Assembly (NCBI RefSeq): GCF_022513585.1
Contig: NZ_JAKWBF010000003.1
Location: forward strand, 186,001 to 250,000
DNA length: 64,000 bases
Direction of reading: 5' to 3'
Source: Gordonia gummivorans
GTDB lineage: Bacteria > Actinomycetota > Actinomycetes > Mycobacteriales > Mycobacteriaceae
The position numbers and the translations under genes were made by a program. Below the pieces are notes generated by a model. That model saw nothing but the letters and a program-made list of their open reading frames with translations. It was not told the origin of the DNA and ran no database searches. Below are positions 54,216 through 64,000 of the stretch, in pieces. Each line of letters opens with the position of its first letter. Within the stretch, counting starts at the first letter, position 1.

Positions 54216-54985
54216 CCACCGAGATCAGCACCGGGCCAACACTGCTCGCGGCCGAGCTCACCCGCACGTCGACGGGCGAAGCGGTGCAGTTCTGGATCCT
54301 CGGCGCGGTGGCGGTGCTCGGCGCGCTCGGTGTGGTGTTCGCCACCAAGGCCGTATACTCCGCCATCTTCCTCGCGACCACCATGATCATCCTCGCCATC
54401 TTCTATGTCGCGCAGGGCGCGCTGTTCCTCGGTGTGGTGCAGGTGGTGGTCTACACCGGCGCGGTGATGATGCTCTTCTTGTTCGTGCTCATGCTGATCG
54501 GCGTCGACTCGTCGGACTCACTCACCGAAACCCTTCGGGGACAACGGGTTGCAGCGGCGATCATCGGACTCGGCTTCGGAATCCTCCTCATCGCCGGCAT
54601 CGGCACCGCGAGCGTCGCCGCGTTCGCCGGTGCCCCGGCACCCGGCGGGTCGAGCACCGCAAGTGACGGTAACGTCGAAGCCATCGCGGAACTGATCTTC
54701 GTGCAATACCTCTGGGCCTTCGAACTGACCGGCGCGCTGCTCATCACGGCCACGCTCGGGGCGATGGTGCTCGCCCATCGTGAACGGTTCGGTCCCAAGA
54801 TGAGCCAGCGCGAGATCTCCAAGGCCCGTTTCCGGGCCGGCGTCGACCTCACTCCGCTCCCGAGTCCCGGCGTCTACGCGCGACACAACGCCGTCGACAC
54901 CCCGGCCCGCCTGCCCGACGGCTCACCGTCGGCGCTGTCGGTCAATGCCACGCTCGTACAGCGCGAGAGCGAGGTGCGCGAGTGA
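54212..54985 (+). CDS. nuoJ: NADH-quinone oxidoreductase subunit J
   Basis: 257-residue membrane subunit with five helices, including the pi-bulge helix region [23 protein letters not shown]. The long hydrophilic C-terminus (about 75 residues, [23 protein letters not shown]) is typical of the actinobacterial form. It overlaps nuoK by 4 bp. Confidence 0.97.
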   Translation: MTTEISTGPTLLAAELTRTSTGEAVQFWILGAVAVLGALGVVFATKAVYSAIFLATTMIILAIFYVAQGALFLGVVQVVVYTGAVMMLFLFVLMLIGVDSSDSLTETLRGQRVAAAIIGLGFGILLIAGIGTASVAAFAGAPAPGGSSTASDGNVEAIAELIFVQYLWAFELTGALLITATLGAMVLAHRERFGPKMSQREISKARFRAGVDLTPLPSPGVYARHNAVDTPARLPDGSPSALSVNATLVQRESEVRE

Positions 54986-55281
54986 ATCCGGAGAACTACC
55001 TCTACCTCTCGGCGCTGCTGTTCACCATCGGTGCTGCGGGAGTGTTGTTACGGCGCAACGCGATCGTCGTCTTCATGTGCGTCGAGCTGATGCTCAACGC
55101 GGCGAATCTCTCTTTCGTGACGTTCGCGCGTATGCACGGATCGTATGACGGTCAGGTGATCGCGTTCTTCACGATGGTGGTGGCCGCGGCCGAAGTCGTT
55201 GTCGGACTCGCGATCATCATGACCATCTTCCGGGCACGACGATCGGCCTCGGTCGACGACGCAGATCTGCTGAAGCGCTAA
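54982..55281 (+). CDS. nuoK: NADH-quinone oxidoreductase subunit K
   Basis: 99-residue subunit with three helices. The membrane Glu residues that form part of the proton path are seen in [17 protein letters not shown] and [18 protein letters not shown] start overlapping nuoJ by 4 bp. Confidence 0.98.
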   Translation: MNPENYLYLSALLFTIGAAGVLLRRNAIVVFMCVELMLNAANLSFVTFARMHGSYDGQVIAFFTMVVAAAEVVVGLAIIMTIFRARRSASVDDADLLKR

Positions 55282-55290
55282 GGAGGCTCG

Positions 55291-57204
55291 GTGACCATCG
55301 ATCAGACGGCGTCCCTGCTCTGGTTGCTTCCCGGTTTGCCGTTGGTCGGTGCCGTCGTGCTCCTGATCTCGGGCCGGGCGTCGGACCGCTGGGGTCACCT
55401 CCTCGCCACGGCGCTCGCCGTCGCGTCGTTTGTGCTCGGCCTGGTCATGTTCGTCGGGATGGTGTCGCGGTCGGCCGACGAGCGTGCAGTCACCGAGACG
55501 CTGTTCACGTGGGTCCCCGTCGGGGAGCTCAACGTGGACTTCGGTTTTCAGCTCGACCAGCTGTCGATGTGCTTCGTACTCCTGATCACCGGCGTCGGTT
55601 CACTGATCCACGTGTATTCGATCGGCTACATGCACGACGACCCCGACCGACGCCGATTCTTCGCCTACCTCAACCTGTTTCTCGCCGCGATGCTCGTCCT
55701 CGTGCTGGCCGACAACTACCTCGGCCTCTATCTCGGCTGGGAGGGTGTGGGTCTGGCGTCGTATCTGCTGATCGGGTTCTGGCAGTACAAGCCGTCGGCG
55801 GCGACCGCAGCCAAGAAGGCGTTCGTGGTCAACCGCGTCGGCGACATCGGGCTGGCCATCGGCCTGATGATCATGTTCGCGACCTTCGGCGCGGTGTCGT
55901 TCACCGCCGTGTTCGACGGTGCGGGTCAGGCCGGCGAATCGACGCTCACCGCATTGGGATTCATGCTCCTGCTGGCCGCCTGCGGTAAGTCTGCGCAGGT
56001 GCCGCTGCAGTCCTGGCTGGGTGACGCCATGGAGGGCCCGACTCCGGTGTCGGCGTTGATCCACGCCGCGACCATGGTCACCGCGGGCGTCTACCTCATC
56101 GTCCGGTCCGGCCCCATCTTCGATCTCGCACCGCACGCGCAGGTCGGTGTGGTTGTCGTCGGAGCGGTCACGCTGCTGTTCGGTGCGATCATCGGTTGCG
56201 CCAAGGACGACATCAAGAAGGCCCTCGCCGCGTCGACGATGAGTCAGATCGGCTACATGGTTCTCGCCGCCGGCCTGGGTCCGGCTGGCTACGCCTTCGC
56301 CATCATGCATCTGTTGACCCACGGATTCTTCAAGGCCGGACTGTTTCTCGGCGCCGGATCGGTGATGCACGGCATGAACGACGAGACCGACATGCGACGG
56401 TACGGCGCTCTGCGCACTCTCATGCCGATCACGTTCGTCACCTTCGGCATCGGCTACCTGGCCATCATCGGCGTACCGCCGTTCGCCGGGTTCTACTCCA
56501 AGGACCACATCATCGAGGTGGCGTTCGGCGCGGGCGGCACCAAGGGGTTGCTGCTCGGTGGGGCCGCACTGCTCGGAGCGGGCATCACCGCCTTCTACAT
56601 GACCCGAGTGATGATCCTGACCTTCTTCGGCGAGAAGCGTTGGCACGACGGAACCGACGCGCCGGCGCCGCACCCGCACGAGTCGCCGTCGGTGATGACC
56701 GCCCCGATGATCCTCATCGCGATCGGTTCGGTGGCGTCGGGCTTCTTCCTCGCTTTCGGTGGGGCGCTGCAGACGTGGCTTGAGCCAGTAGTGGGCGAGC
56801 ATCACGACGAGCTCGCGATCCCGGTGTGGGCGATGACAGCCATCATCCTGGTGGTGGTCGCGATCGGCGTCGCAATTGCGTGGCGCCAGTACGCCACTCG
56901 TCCGGTGCTGGAGGTCGCACCCGACGACGTCTCGGCGCTCACCGTCGCGGCCCGCCGCGACCTCTATGGTGATGCCGCCAACGAGGCCCTGCTGATGCGG
57001 CCCGGGCAGCGCGTCACCGCCGGATTGGTACAACTCGAGGACGAGGGGATCGACGGGGCCACCACAGGTATCGGCGCCACGATCTCCGGGCTGTCCGTGC
57101 GAATACGTGGCTGGCAGAGCGGGTACGTGCGCTCCTACGCGTTGTCGATGTTCGCCGGTGCCGCGGTGATCACGGCGCTGGTGATGGTGGTGAATGTGCT
57201 GTGA
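55291..57204 (+). CDS. nuoL: NADH-quinone oxidoreductase subunit L
   Basis: 637-residue antiporter-like proton-pumping subunit with about sixteen helices and the long lateral helix at its C-terminal part. Conserved [16 protein letters not shown] and [34 protein letters not shown] (with the helix-break Lys region KSAQVPL) are present. GTG start with an AAGGAGG ribosome-binding site. It overlaps nuoM by 4 bp. Confidence 0.98.
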   Translation: MTIDQTASLLWLLPGLPLVGAVVLLISGRASDRWGHLLATALAVASFVLGLVMFVGMVSRSADERAVTETLFTWVPVGELNVDFGFQLDQLSMCFVLLITGVGSLIHVYSIGYMHDDPDRRRFFAYLNLFLAAMLVLVLADNYLGLYLGWEGVGLASYLLIGFWQYKPSAATAAKKAFVVNRVGDIGLAIGLMIMFATFGAVSFTAVFDGAGQAGESTLTALGFMLLLAACGKSAQVPLQSWLGDAMEGPTPVSALIHAATMVTAGVYLIVRSGPIFDLAPHAQVGVVVVGAVTLLFGAIIGCAKDDIKKALAASTMSQIGYMVLAAGLGPAGYAFAIMHLLTHGFFKAGLFLGAGSVMHGMNDETDMRRYGALRTLMPITFVTFGIGYLAIIGVPPFAGFYSKDHIIEVAFGAGGTKGLLLGGAALLGAGITAFYMTRVMILTFFGEKRWHDGTDAPAPHPHESPSVMTAPMILIAIGSVASGFFLAFGGALQTWLEPVVGEHHDELAIPVWAMTAIILVVVAIGVAIAWRQYATRPVLEVAPDDVSALTVAARRDLYGDAANEALLMRPGQRVTAGLVQLEDEGIDGATTGIGATISGLSVRIRGWQSGYVRSYALSMFAGAAVITALVMVVNVL

Positions 57205-58811
57205 ACACACCGTGGTTGACCATCCTGTGGCTCGCGCCGGCGATCGGTGCGGTCATCGTGCTCGCCGTGCCGAATCGCCAACCGCAGGTCGCCAAGGGCA
57301 TCGCCCTCGGTGTCACCGTCGGGGTGCTGGTGCTCGCCGTCGGGCTCGCCGTCGGCTTCGACCCGAACGGCACGCGGTACCAGTTCGTCGAAGACCACAG
57401 CTGGATACCGGCTTTCGGCACCCGGTACGCGCTCGGTCTCGATGGGATCGGACTTGCCCTGGTCCTGCTCACCGCGGCGCTGCTGCCGTTGCTGGTCCTC
57501 GCGGGGTGGCGCGACGCCGACGATTCCGGCTCGCTCGACGACGCCGGCGGACGACCGCAGAAGGGGCCGCACACCTACTTCGCTCTCACCCTCGCGGTGG
57601 AGGCGATGGTGCTGATGAGCTTTGTCGCCCTCGACATCCTGCTCTTCTACATCTTCTTCGAGGCGATGCTGATCCCGATGTACTTCCTCATCGGCGGCTT
57701 CGGCAACGGTCCGCGCAGATCTGCGGCAGCAGTGAAGTTCTTGCTGTACAACCTGTTCGGTGGCCTGATCATGCTGGCTGCGGTCATCGGACTCTACGTT
57801 GTGACCGTACAGAACGACGTGGGCGCCGACGGTGCCGGCACCTTCTCGTTGCGCACCATCGCCGATGCGGTGTCGTCGGGAACCATCGACGGTGACACCG
57901 GTCTGGCGAAGCTGCTGTTCCTCGGGTTCATGTTCGCGTTCGCCGTCAAAGCACCTCTGTGGCCCTTCCATTCATGGTTGCCCGACGCCGCCGTCGCCGC
58001 CACACCCGCGAGTGCCGTGCTGATGATGGCGGTCGTGGACAAGGTCGGCACCTTCGCGATGCTCCGCTACTGCCTCCAGTTGTTCCCGGACGCCGCACAG
58101 TATTTCGCGCCGTTTATCTGTGTGCTGGCGGTCATCGGCATCATCTACGGTGCTGTGCTGGCCATCGGACAGACCGATGTGATGCGATTGATCGCGTACA
58201 CGTCGATTTCCCATTTCGGTTTCATCATCCTGGGCATCTTCGCGATGACCAGTCAGGGACAGACCGGTTCGACGCTCTACATGGTCAACCACGGTCTCTC
58301 GACGGCGGCGCTGTTCCTGATCGCGGGCTTCTTGGTGTCTCGTCGCGGCAGCCGTCTCATCGCCGATTACGGTGGCGTCCAAAAGGTCGCTCCTGTCCTC
58401 GCCGGCACGTTCCTCGTCGCCGGTCTCGCGACTCTGTCCCTACCCGGGCTCGCACCGTTCATCAGCGAATTCCTGGTGCTGATCGGCACGTTCACGCGAT
58501 ACCCGGTCGCGGCGATCTTCGCTTGCGCCGCACTGGTACTCTCGGCCATCTACATCCTCTGGACCTATCAGCGGATGATGGGTGGCCCGCCGAAACTCTC
58601 CGATGTTCGCGCGTCGTCGATGCGCGATCTCGTGGGACGTGAACTGGCCGTGGTGGTTCCGCTGATCGCTCTGCTCATCGCGCTCGGGGTGTATCCCAAA
58701 CCGCTGCTCGACATCGTCGACCCTGCGGTCGGCCACACCCTGACCACCGTCGGCGTGCACGACCCGGCGCCGGCCGTGGCCGACTCGGCAGACCAGGGAG
58801 GACCACGATGA
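57201..58811 (+). CDS. nuoM: NADH-quinone oxidoreductase subunit M
   Basis: 536-residue antiporter-like subunit. The Glu in [16 protein letters not shown] and the Lys in [29 protein letters not shown] mark the proton channel. GTG start overlapping nuoL; the stop overlaps nuoN by 4 bp. Confidence 0.98.
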   Translation: MNTPWLTILWLAPAIGAVIVLAVPNRQPQVAKGIALGVTVGVLVLAVGLAVGFDPNGTRYQFVEDHSWIPAFGTRYALGLDGIGLALVLLTAALLPLLVLAGWRDADDSGSLDDAGGRPQKGPHTYFALTLAVEAMVLMSFVALDILLFYIFFEAMLIPMYFLIGGFGNGPRRSAAAVKFLLYNLFGGLIMLAAVIGLYVVTVQNDVGADGAGTFSLRTIADAVSSGTIDGDTGLAKLLFLGFMFAFAVKAPLWPFHSWLPDAAVAATPASAVLMMAVVDKVGTFAMLRYCLQLFPDAAQYFAPFICVLAVIGIIYGAVLAIGQTDVMRLIAYTSISHFGFIILGIFAMTSQGQTGSTLYMVNHGLSTAALFLIAGFLVSRRGSRLIADYGGVQKVAPVLAGTFLVAGLATLSLPGLAPFISEFLVLIGTFTRYPVAAIFACAALVLSAIYILWTYQRMMGGPPKLSDVRASSMRDLVGRELAVVVPLIALLIALGVYPKPLLDIVDPAVGHTLTTVGVHDPAPAVADSADQGGPR

Positions 58812-60538
58812 CCACACCGGCTTCACCGCTGGCGGCGATCACTCCTCCGGACGTCCAATACGCTTCCCTCTCACCGATGCTCATCGTTTTCGGGGTCGCC
58901 GTGGTGGGAGTGCTGGTCGAGGCCTTCGCATCGCGGCGCCTCCGCTACCCGGTGCAGGTGGGTCTGTCACTCGGCGGTCTGGTTGCCGCTCTTGTCGCCG
59001 TGATCACGGTCTCGGTGACGAAAATCGGCGCGGGCAACGGCGAATTCGCGGTGTCCGGCGCGGTCGTGATCGACCGACCGGCCATCTACCTCCAGGGGTT
59101 GCTGCTGCTCGTTGCCTTCTTCGGGATCGCGTTCATGGCCGAACGCAGACTCGAGCGCGTCGTCGCGCCTGCCGCCATGGTTGCGGTGAGCGGCGGCTCG
59201 GGCACCGACGCCGACATGTTCACGCCTTCCGGCGCCTCGGTGCCCAACACCGATGCCGAGTTCGAGGCCACCCGCGCGGGCGCGGTGACCACCGAGGTCT
59301 TTCCGCTGGCGATGCTCGCTGTCGGCGGCATGATGCTGTTCCCCGCGTGCGGTGACCTGCTCACGATGTTCATCGCCCTCGAGGTGTTCTCGCTTCCCCT
59401 GTACCTGATGTGCGGTCTGGCGCGTCGGCGACGACTGATCTCGCAGGAGGCATCACTCAAATACTTTCTGCTGGGCGCCTTCTCGTCGGCCTTCTTCCTG
59501 TTCGGGGCCGCCTTCGCCTACGGGGCCACCGGATCGCTGAACCTGTCGGTCATCGGTGAATCCCTCACCGCCACCAGCGCTTCCGACGGCGACACCACCT
59601 TCGCGCTGATCGGCCTCGGCATGCTGGCGGTCGGACTGCTGTTCAAGGTCGGTGCGGTGCCGTTCCACGCGTGGATACCCGACGTCTACCAGGGCGCGCC
59701 GACGCCGGTGACGGCATTCATGGCCGCGGCCACCAAGATCGCCGCATTCGGGGCGTTGCTGCGGGTGTTCTACGTCGCCTTCGGTGAACTGCACGAGCAA
59801 TGGGAACCGGCGATGTGGGCGGTCGCAATCGCGACGATGCTCGTCGGCGCGGTGATGGCGGTGACGCAGACCGACGTGAAACGTATGCTCGCGTATTCGT
59901 CGATCACCCACGCCGGATTCATCTTGCTCGGCGTGATCGCGTTCGACGACGCGGGTCTCGCGGCGACGATGTTCTACCTTGCCGCCTACGGCTTCTCGAC
60001 CCTGGGTGCATTCGCCACCGTCGCGGTGGTCCGGGAGCCCGACACCACCGCCGCCGACAACCCCACATCCCTGCGCGCGGCTGTCGGCCAGGCAACCACC
60101 GCCGGCCGCACGAAACCGTCACGTAGCCCGCACCTCTCGGGTCGCGAAGCGACCGACCTGTCGCAGTGGGCAGGCCTCGGCCGACGCTATCCGCTTGTCG
60201 GCGCGATGTTCTCGATGTTCCTGCTCGCATTTGCCGGCATACCGCTGACGAGCGGGTTCATCGCGAAGTTCGACGTGTTCGCCGCGGCAGCCGGCAGCGG
60301 GGGTGGAGTGCTGGTGGTGATCGGCGTGATCAGCAGTGCCATCGCCGCCTACTTCTACGTGCGGATCATCGTGGCGATGTTCTTCCGCGACGTCCCCGTC
60401 GACGCACCCCACGTCGTCAAGCCGAGTATTTTCACCACGTCCGGCATCGCGGTTTGTACCGTCGTGACGATCGCGCTCGGGGTCTTTCCCCAGCCGTTGC
60501 TCGACCTCACCGAGTCCGCCGCAACCTTCCTTCATTGA
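58808..60538 (+). CDS. nuoN: NADH-quinone oxidoreductase subunit N
   Basis: 576-residue antiporter-like subunit, longer than the E. coli form (485). The channel Lys is in FKVGAVPFHAWIPDVYQGAPTPVTAFMA and the second Lys in QTDVKRMLAYSSITHAGF. Two hydrophilic insertions explain the extra length: one near residues 125-155 (VSGGSGTDADMFTPSG and on) and one near 402-450 (EPDTTAADNPTSLRAAVGQ and on). Last gene of the operon. Confidence 0.97.
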   Translation: MTTPASPLAAITPPDVQYASLSPMLIVFGVAVVGVLVEAFASRRLRYPVQVGLSLGGLVAALVAVITVSVTKIGAGNGEFAVSGAVVIDRPAIYLQGLLLLVAFFGIAFMAERRLERVVAPAAMVAVSGGSGTDADMFTPSGASVPNTDAEFEATRAGAVTTEVFPLAMLAVGGMMLFPACGDLLTMFIALEVFSLPLYLMCGLARRRRLISQEASLKYFLLGAFSSAFFLFGAAFAYGATGSLNLSVIGESLTATSASDGDTTFALIGLGMLAVGLLFKVGAVPFHAWIPDVYQGAPTPVTAFMAAATKIAAFGALLRVFYVAFGELHEQWEPAMWAVAIATMLVGAVMAVTQTDVKRMLAYSSITHAGFILLGVIAFDDAGLAATMFYLAAYGFSTLGAFATVAVVREPDTTAADNPTSLRAAVGQATTAGRTKPSRSPHLSGREATDLSQWAGLGRRYPLVGAMFSMFLLAFAGIPLTSGFIAKFDVFAAAAGSGGGVLVVIGVISSAIAAYFYVRIIVAMFFRDVPVDAPHVVKPSIFTTSGIAVCTVVTIALGVFPQPLLDLTESAATFLH

Positions 60539-60546
60539 GGTCTGCC

Positions 60547-61497
60547 ATGCGAAAGCTCATCACCATCCTTGCCGTGGTTCTCGGGCTGTCGATCCCCGCC
60601 GCACTTGCGTCTGCGGCACCAGGTGCCGGCCCTCAGGGCCCACCGCCACCGGTGGTCTACAACTTCCTTCAGGGGTCGCTCAACCATCTCGCCGACCCCG
60701 ACGGCTCACCACCGGGCACCAATGATTGGTCGTGCAAACCCAGTGCGCGCCATCCACACCCGGTCGTGCTGGTGCACGGAGGATTCGCGAGCCAGCAAAC
60801 CGACTGGGCCGTCTACGGGCCGGCGCTGAGGGCAGCCGGCTACTGCGTCTTCACCTTCACATGGGGAGCCAATCCGGCATTCCCGAAGCCGTTCAACGCG
60901 ATTGCCGGGATGTCGTCGGTGCCCGCCGGGGCGGCGGCTGTCTCCCGGTTCGTCGATCGAGTCCGCCGCACCACCGGGTCGCCGACCGTCGACATCGTCA
61001 CTCATTCCCTCGGCGGCCTGGTAACCGCTTATTACGTCAAGGTCATCGGCGGCGCTGCGCACGTGGACAAGGTCGTCAACATCGCCGCCATCCTGCAAGG
61101 GGTCAACTGGCCGAGCAACCTCGTCTACCTCAATCCGCTGATCACCCGCCAGAACTGCGGGATGTGCTACGAGGTGTACGCCGATTCGGCGGTCGTGCAA
61201 CGCATCAATGCCGGCGGTTCGCCCTACACGCGCCCGGTGACCTACACCAACATCGTGACCCGCTACGACGAGATGGCCACGCCGTACACCAGCGGTATCC
61301 CGCCGCCTCGTCCTGGACAGCGGGTGACGAACATCGTCGTGCAGGATTCGTGTTCGCGCGACTACTCCGATCACATGGCCATCGCCGGTTCGCGAAGAAC
61401 GACGATCATCGTCATGAACGCCCTTGATCCGGCCCATCGACAGCGGGTCCCCTGCGAAGTGGTGCTTCCGTTCACCGGCATGAGCCCCGGCCGCTGA
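60547..61497 (+). CDS. Secreted lipase (class 2/EstB-like alpha-beta hydrolase)
   Basis: 316-residue exported lipase. The signal peptide MRKLITILAVVLGLSIPAAL ends near residue 23. HPVVLVHGGFASQQTDW carries the oxyanion hole, the nucleophile is Ser154 in THSLGGL, and a His near the C-terminus (SRDYSDHMAIAG) completes the triad with an Asp in the TRYDEMATPY segment. Four or more cysteines suggest disulfides. It starts 8 bp after nuoN behind TGAGG and may be read through from the operon, but has no functional tie to it. Confidence 0.9.
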   Translation: MRKLITILAVVLGLSIPAALASAAPGAGPQGPPPPVVYNFLQGSLNHLADPDGSPPGTNDWSCKPSARHPHPVVLVHGGFASQQTDWAVYGPALRAAGYCVFTFTWGANPAFPKPFNAIAGMSSVPAGAAAVSRFVDRVRRTTGSPTVDIVTHSLGGLVTAYYVKVIGGAAHVDKVVNIAAILQGVNWPSNLVYLNPLITRQNCGMCYEVYADSAVVQRINAGGSPYTRPVTYTNIVTRYDEMATPYTSGIPPPRPGQRVTNIVVQDSCSRDYSDHMAIAGSRRTTIIVMNALDPAHRQRVPCEVVLPFTGMSPGR

Positions 61498-61636
61498 CGC
61501 GATCGGCAACTGAGTCAACTGAGTCAACTGACCAGCAAACAGCGCTGCACGGCAAGATAATTCGCGACGGTCGCGGAACCAGTTCACCATGGCGAAGTGT
61601 GGTGGCGCCCATTCGGACATCGCCGCCAGTGTGACC

Positions 61637-61642
61637 TACCAT
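61637..61642 (+). promoter_or_regulatory. -10 hexamer of the LpqH-like gene (leaderless)
   Basis: TACCAT ends seven bases before the GTG at 61650. Confidence 0.5.
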
Positions 61643-61649
61643 ATGCGGC

Positions 61650-62156
61650 GTGGGTAGGTCGGGGATCCAGGGTTTGCGGTTGTGGCATGGCGTCAGCGTC
61701 GTCGTGACGCTCGTTGCGGCGGCCACACTGATCACAGGGTGTTCGTCGGCGGCGACGGTCGGCACAGCCAGTACCGACTCCACTCCGGTTGCCATCGACA
61801 TGCCCGAGTTCGCTCAAGTGTGGGTTGAGGGACAGCCGATTCCGGGCCTCGACGAGACGAACCTGTGGTGTACGCGCAGTAGCCGTTCGTCGACGTTCGC
61901 ATTGACGGGCACCGCGACCTCCGATGGCGAGACCGTCTTCTCCGCTGATCTGACCAACACCCAGCATCCGCGGTTGGTCAAGACCGTCTTCGAGATCGAC
62001 GGCGTTCGCTACGTCACGGATCCCACCCGAAGCCGCGGCAGCGCCGAGGTGGAGATCAACGGTGACAAGATCACCGTCACCGGGGTGGCCGTGGACGCCG
62101 AAACGAGGACGACCAGCAAGGCCTACCAGGCCGAGTTCAGCTGTTATCAGGAGTAA
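61650..62156 (+). CDS. LpqH-family (19-kDa antigen-like) lipoprotein
   Basis: 168-residue surface lipoprotein. The signal sequence ends in the lipobox LITGC (Cys31). The mature part resembles the mycobacterial LpqH fold: first Cys in ETNLWCTRSS, beta strands with TFALTGTATSDGETVFSADLTNTQHPRLVKTVFEI, KITVTGVAVD, and a final Cys in AEFSCYQE for a disulfide bond. In mycobacteria such proteins are abundant TLR2 agonists of the envelope. Leaderless GTG start. Convergent with the TPP enzyme gene, 14 bp apart. Confidence 0.8.
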   Translation: MGRSGIQGLRLWHGVSVVVTLVAAATLITGCSSAATVGTASTDSTPVAIDMPEFAQVWVEGQPIPGLDETNLWCTRSSRSSTFALTGTATSDGETVFSADLTNTQHPRLVKTVFEIDGVRYVTDPTRSRGSAEVEINGDKITVTGVAVDAETRTTSKAYQAEFSCYQE

Positions 62157-62170
62157 TACGCACGACGCGC

Positions 62171-63826
62171 TCAGTGCCCGGCAAATGCTTCCGCCAGCCA
62201 CCAGGAGCCGCCGTCGCTGGTGATCTTCGCATCGATCACCAGCGGCCGCGGCGCCCCGGACGAGATGATCTCGCCGAGGGCATCACGGACCTTGTCGAGG
62301 TCGTCGGCAGTTCGCACCGTCACTCCGGTGGCGCCGAAACCCCGTGCAATGGCGGCGATGTCGGTATCCGGGAAGGTCACCGTCGCCATGTCGGCACCTT
62401 CGAAGTGATGCACCTCCGCACCATAGGCAGAGTCGTTGTAGACGATCACGACGAGCGGGAGACCGATGCGAACCGCGGTGTCGAGATCGGCGATGGCCAT
62501 CAGGAAGCCGCCATCGCCGGTACCGAGGACCGGCAGTCTGCCCGGTTGCGCGAGACCTGCGCCGATCGCGGTGCCGAGTCCGAGCCCGATGGACTGAAAG
62601 GCCTGGGTGAAGCAGAATCCGTTCTCGTCGGGCACCGCCAAATGCGTTGCGGGATAACCCATGAAGTTGCCCGAATCGATAGACACCACACGCTCGGCCG
62701 GCAGCATTTCGTCGAGTGCGATGGACAGTGCGCGCGGATCGATCCGGTCGGCGGTGGAGGAGTCGTCGACCGGAACATCCTGCCAGCGTGAGTTTTCCGC
62801 AATCCGGGCGGCCACCTCGGAAGTGCGGTAGCCCTGCCTCGTTTCGGCCAGTCCGGCGAGCGCGTCGCGAGCTGTCGCGGCACAGTCGCCGAGGACTCCG
62901 AGGTGTATCGGCCGGTGAGCACCGAGCGCGTCGACGTCGTCATCGATCTGTACGACGATGGTGTCGGGACCGATCAGACGACCGTGGCGCATCGTCCACA
63001 TGTTCAACGCGCACCCCCATCCGACGATGAGGTCGGCGCCCGCTATGAGGTCCGCAGAGGTCGGCGAGGCGAATCCGCCCGAAATACCCAGCGAGAACTC
63101 TTCACCCTCAAACAGGCCGTTCGCGACCGCCGATGTCGCGAGGAGCGCGCCAGATGTTGCTGCCAGCCGGGCGATCTCGCGTCCGGCACCACGGCCACCG
63201 CGTCCGGCCACGAACACCGGACGCTGGGCTTTGTTCAGTGCGGCAACAAGTTTCGCGAGCAACTCCGGGTCGGGCCGAACCGCACTGGACGTGGTGTCGG
63301 CACTCACGGGGCCGGAATGCGTCGCCGGACCTGCTGCCACGTCAATGGCCACATTGAGGACGACTGTGCGTCGTTGAGTGACCGCCGTGCGGTACGCGCG
63401 CGTGACGTCGGCCACCACCGTCGAGGCCGAGTAGACCCGGTCGCTGATCGCGCCGACCGCGCGCACCATCGCGTCCTGGTCGACCCGGAAGTTCGACCGC
63501 AGCGCGGCCGCCGGGCTGTCCGCGGTGAGCACGATCATCGGCGTGCGACTCTTGGCCGCCTCGGCGATGCCGGTCATCGCGTTGGTCAGCCCGCAACCCT
63601 GATGCACAGACAGCAGTCCGACCCGTCCCGACATGCGCGAGAAACCGTCGGCCATCATCGCGGCACCACCCTCGTGCCGGGCGGCGGTGAACGGGACACC
63701 GCCGCGTCGTAGGGCGTTGGTCATGACGAAGTTGCCGCTGCCCACCACACCGAAGGCGTGGCCGACGCCGAGATCGGCGAGGACCTCGCCCACCACGTCG
63801 CCGACGGTCATGTCGGCGGCCGTCAT
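62171..63826 (-). CDS. Thiamine pyrophosphate-dependent enzyme (acetolactate synthase-like)
   Basis: 551-residue TPP enzyme with the three-domain layout of acetolactate synthases and 2-oxoacid decarboxylases. The N-terminal domain has the catalytic Glu52 in AARHEGGA; the middle domain binds a nucleotide or FAD remnant; and the C-terminal domain has GTGDGGFLMAIADLDTAVRIG...VIVYNDSAYG, the GDG-N cofactor motif. The absent IlvB-type FAD signature argues against branched-chain synthesis. The start overlaps the stop of a cyclase-family gene (ATGA), so the two act together, perhaps in degradation of an aromatic or keto acid; the substrate is unknown. Confidence 0.85.
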   Translation of the reverse strand: MTAADMTVGDVVGEVLADLGVGHAFGVVGSGNFVMTNALRRGGVPFTAARHEGGAAMMADGFSRMSGRVGLLSVHQGCGLTNAMTGIAEAAKSRTPMIVLTADSPAAALRSNFRVDQDAMVRAVGAISDRVYSASTVVADVTRAYRTAVTQRRTVVLNVAIDVAAGPATHSGPVSADTTSSAVRPDPELLAKLVAALNKAQRPVFVAGRGGRGAGREIARLAATSGALLATSAVANGLFEGEEFSLGISGGFASPTSADLIAGADLIVGWGCALNMWTMRHGRLIGPDTIVVQIDDDVDALGAHRPIHLGVLGDCAATARDALAGLAETRQGYRTSEVAARIAENSRWQDVPVDDSSTADRIDPRALSIALDEMLPAERVVSIDSGNFMGYPATHLAVPDENGFCFTQAFQSIGLGLGTAIGAGLAQPGRLPVLGTGDGGFLMAIADLDTAVRIGLPLVVIVYNDSAYGAEVHHFEGADMATVTFPDTDIAAIARGFGATGVTVRTADDLDKVRDALGEIISSGAPRPLVIDAKITSDGGSWWLAEAFAGH

Positions 63827-63999
63827 TCGGGTGTGCCGTCGACAACCGCCAGCACTCGAGACGGGCTGCCCGTTCCGCCGACGATGGGCAACGGCGTGAC
63901 GATCAGCATCGCACCCGTGGTCGGAAGTTCATTCAGATTGCGGAGCGATGTGATGCCGTACTTGTCGTGGCCGAGGAAGTGGTGATGCACCGGGAAAGC
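63823..63999 (-). CDS. Cyclase-family protein, C-terminal fragment (gene continues beyond window)
   Basis: The last 58 residues of an incomplete gene: VHHHFLGHDKYGITSLRNLNELPTTGAMLIVTPLPIVGGTGSPSRVLAVVD. HHFLGH and the ending PLPIVGGTGSPSRVLA are typical of the cyclase/kynurenine formamidase family (PF04199), metal-dependent amidohydrolase-like enzymes. The stop overlaps the TPP enzyme start by 4 bp. The N-terminal part lies beyond base 64000. Confidence 0.75.
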   Translation of the reverse strand, partial: AFPVHHHFLGHDKYGITSLRNLNELPTTGAMLIVTPLPIVGGTGSPSRVLAVVDGTPE

Positions 64000-64000
64000 G

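Noticed and set aside
55600-57210. 536-codon minus-strand frame opposite nuoL
   Set aside because: His/Arg/Gln-rich composition without any domain, exactly antisense to a clear NuoL protein; a codon-position shadow.

Overview
High-GC actinobacterial chromosome, most likely a mycolic-acid-lineage genus of the Mycobacteriales such as Gordonia (lineage judged from gene content and order, no database search). The block murT-gatD, recR-ybaB, SRPBCC gene, FAD oxidoreductase-methyltransferase pair, dnaX, aspartate aminotransferase, polD-ligC follows, from memory, the order of Mycobacterium tuberculosis Rv3712-Rv3731. A pseudo-receiver gene followed by nuoA-N matches the Rv3143/Rv3145-Rv3158 neighbourhood. 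An LpqH-type lipoprotein and a 10-methyl/cyclopropane fatty-acid methyltransferase fit the same lineage. No phage, insertion sequence, transposase or CRISPR array was found.

Layout: 1-10.8 kb is accessory metabolism and regulation (acyl-CoA dehydrogenase end, LysR, large LuxR/MalT-type ATPase regulator, DUF1254 protein, GNAT, flavin monooxygenase, EamA exporter, HSL-type esterase). 10.9-26.7 kb is conserved housekeeping: MurT/GatD lipid II amidation, uracil-DNA glycosylase, TAP-like exported hydrolase, recR-ybaB, small enzymes, lipid methylation pair, dnaX, aspartate aminotransferase, SRP RNA and tRNA-Ser(GGA). 26.7-44.3 kb mixes an exported protease, Ca2+/cation exchanger, primase-polymerase plus ATP-dependent ligase, GluQRS and an unusual Tgt (queuosine), two CNNM-type membrane proteins, a DUF1254 gene broken by one stop codon, TipA-like MerR regulator, and a divergent murF/ddl pair. 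44.4-60.5 kb is the complete 14-subunit NADH dehydrogenase I operon, followed by a secreted lipase, an LpqH-like lipoprotein, and a TPP enzyme with a cyclase-family partner running off the window.

Two things stand out beyond the gene list. First, several families of dispersed inverted repeats fill every long gap between convergent genes and also interrupt the nuo operon twice: a roughly 100-bp palindrome lies in frame at the nuoE/nuoF junction and apparently fuses the two subunits, and a three-hairpin element of 110 bp separates nuoF from nuoG. Second, at least seventeen genes carry a TANNNT -10 hexamer placed 6-8 bases before the start codon, which predicts leaderless mRNAs and fixes several otherwise ambiguous starts. 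Other unusual points are a Tgt lacking the three zinc cysteines and the preQ1 loop, a MurT without its zinc ribbon, and a Crp/GlxR-type operator in front of nuoA.
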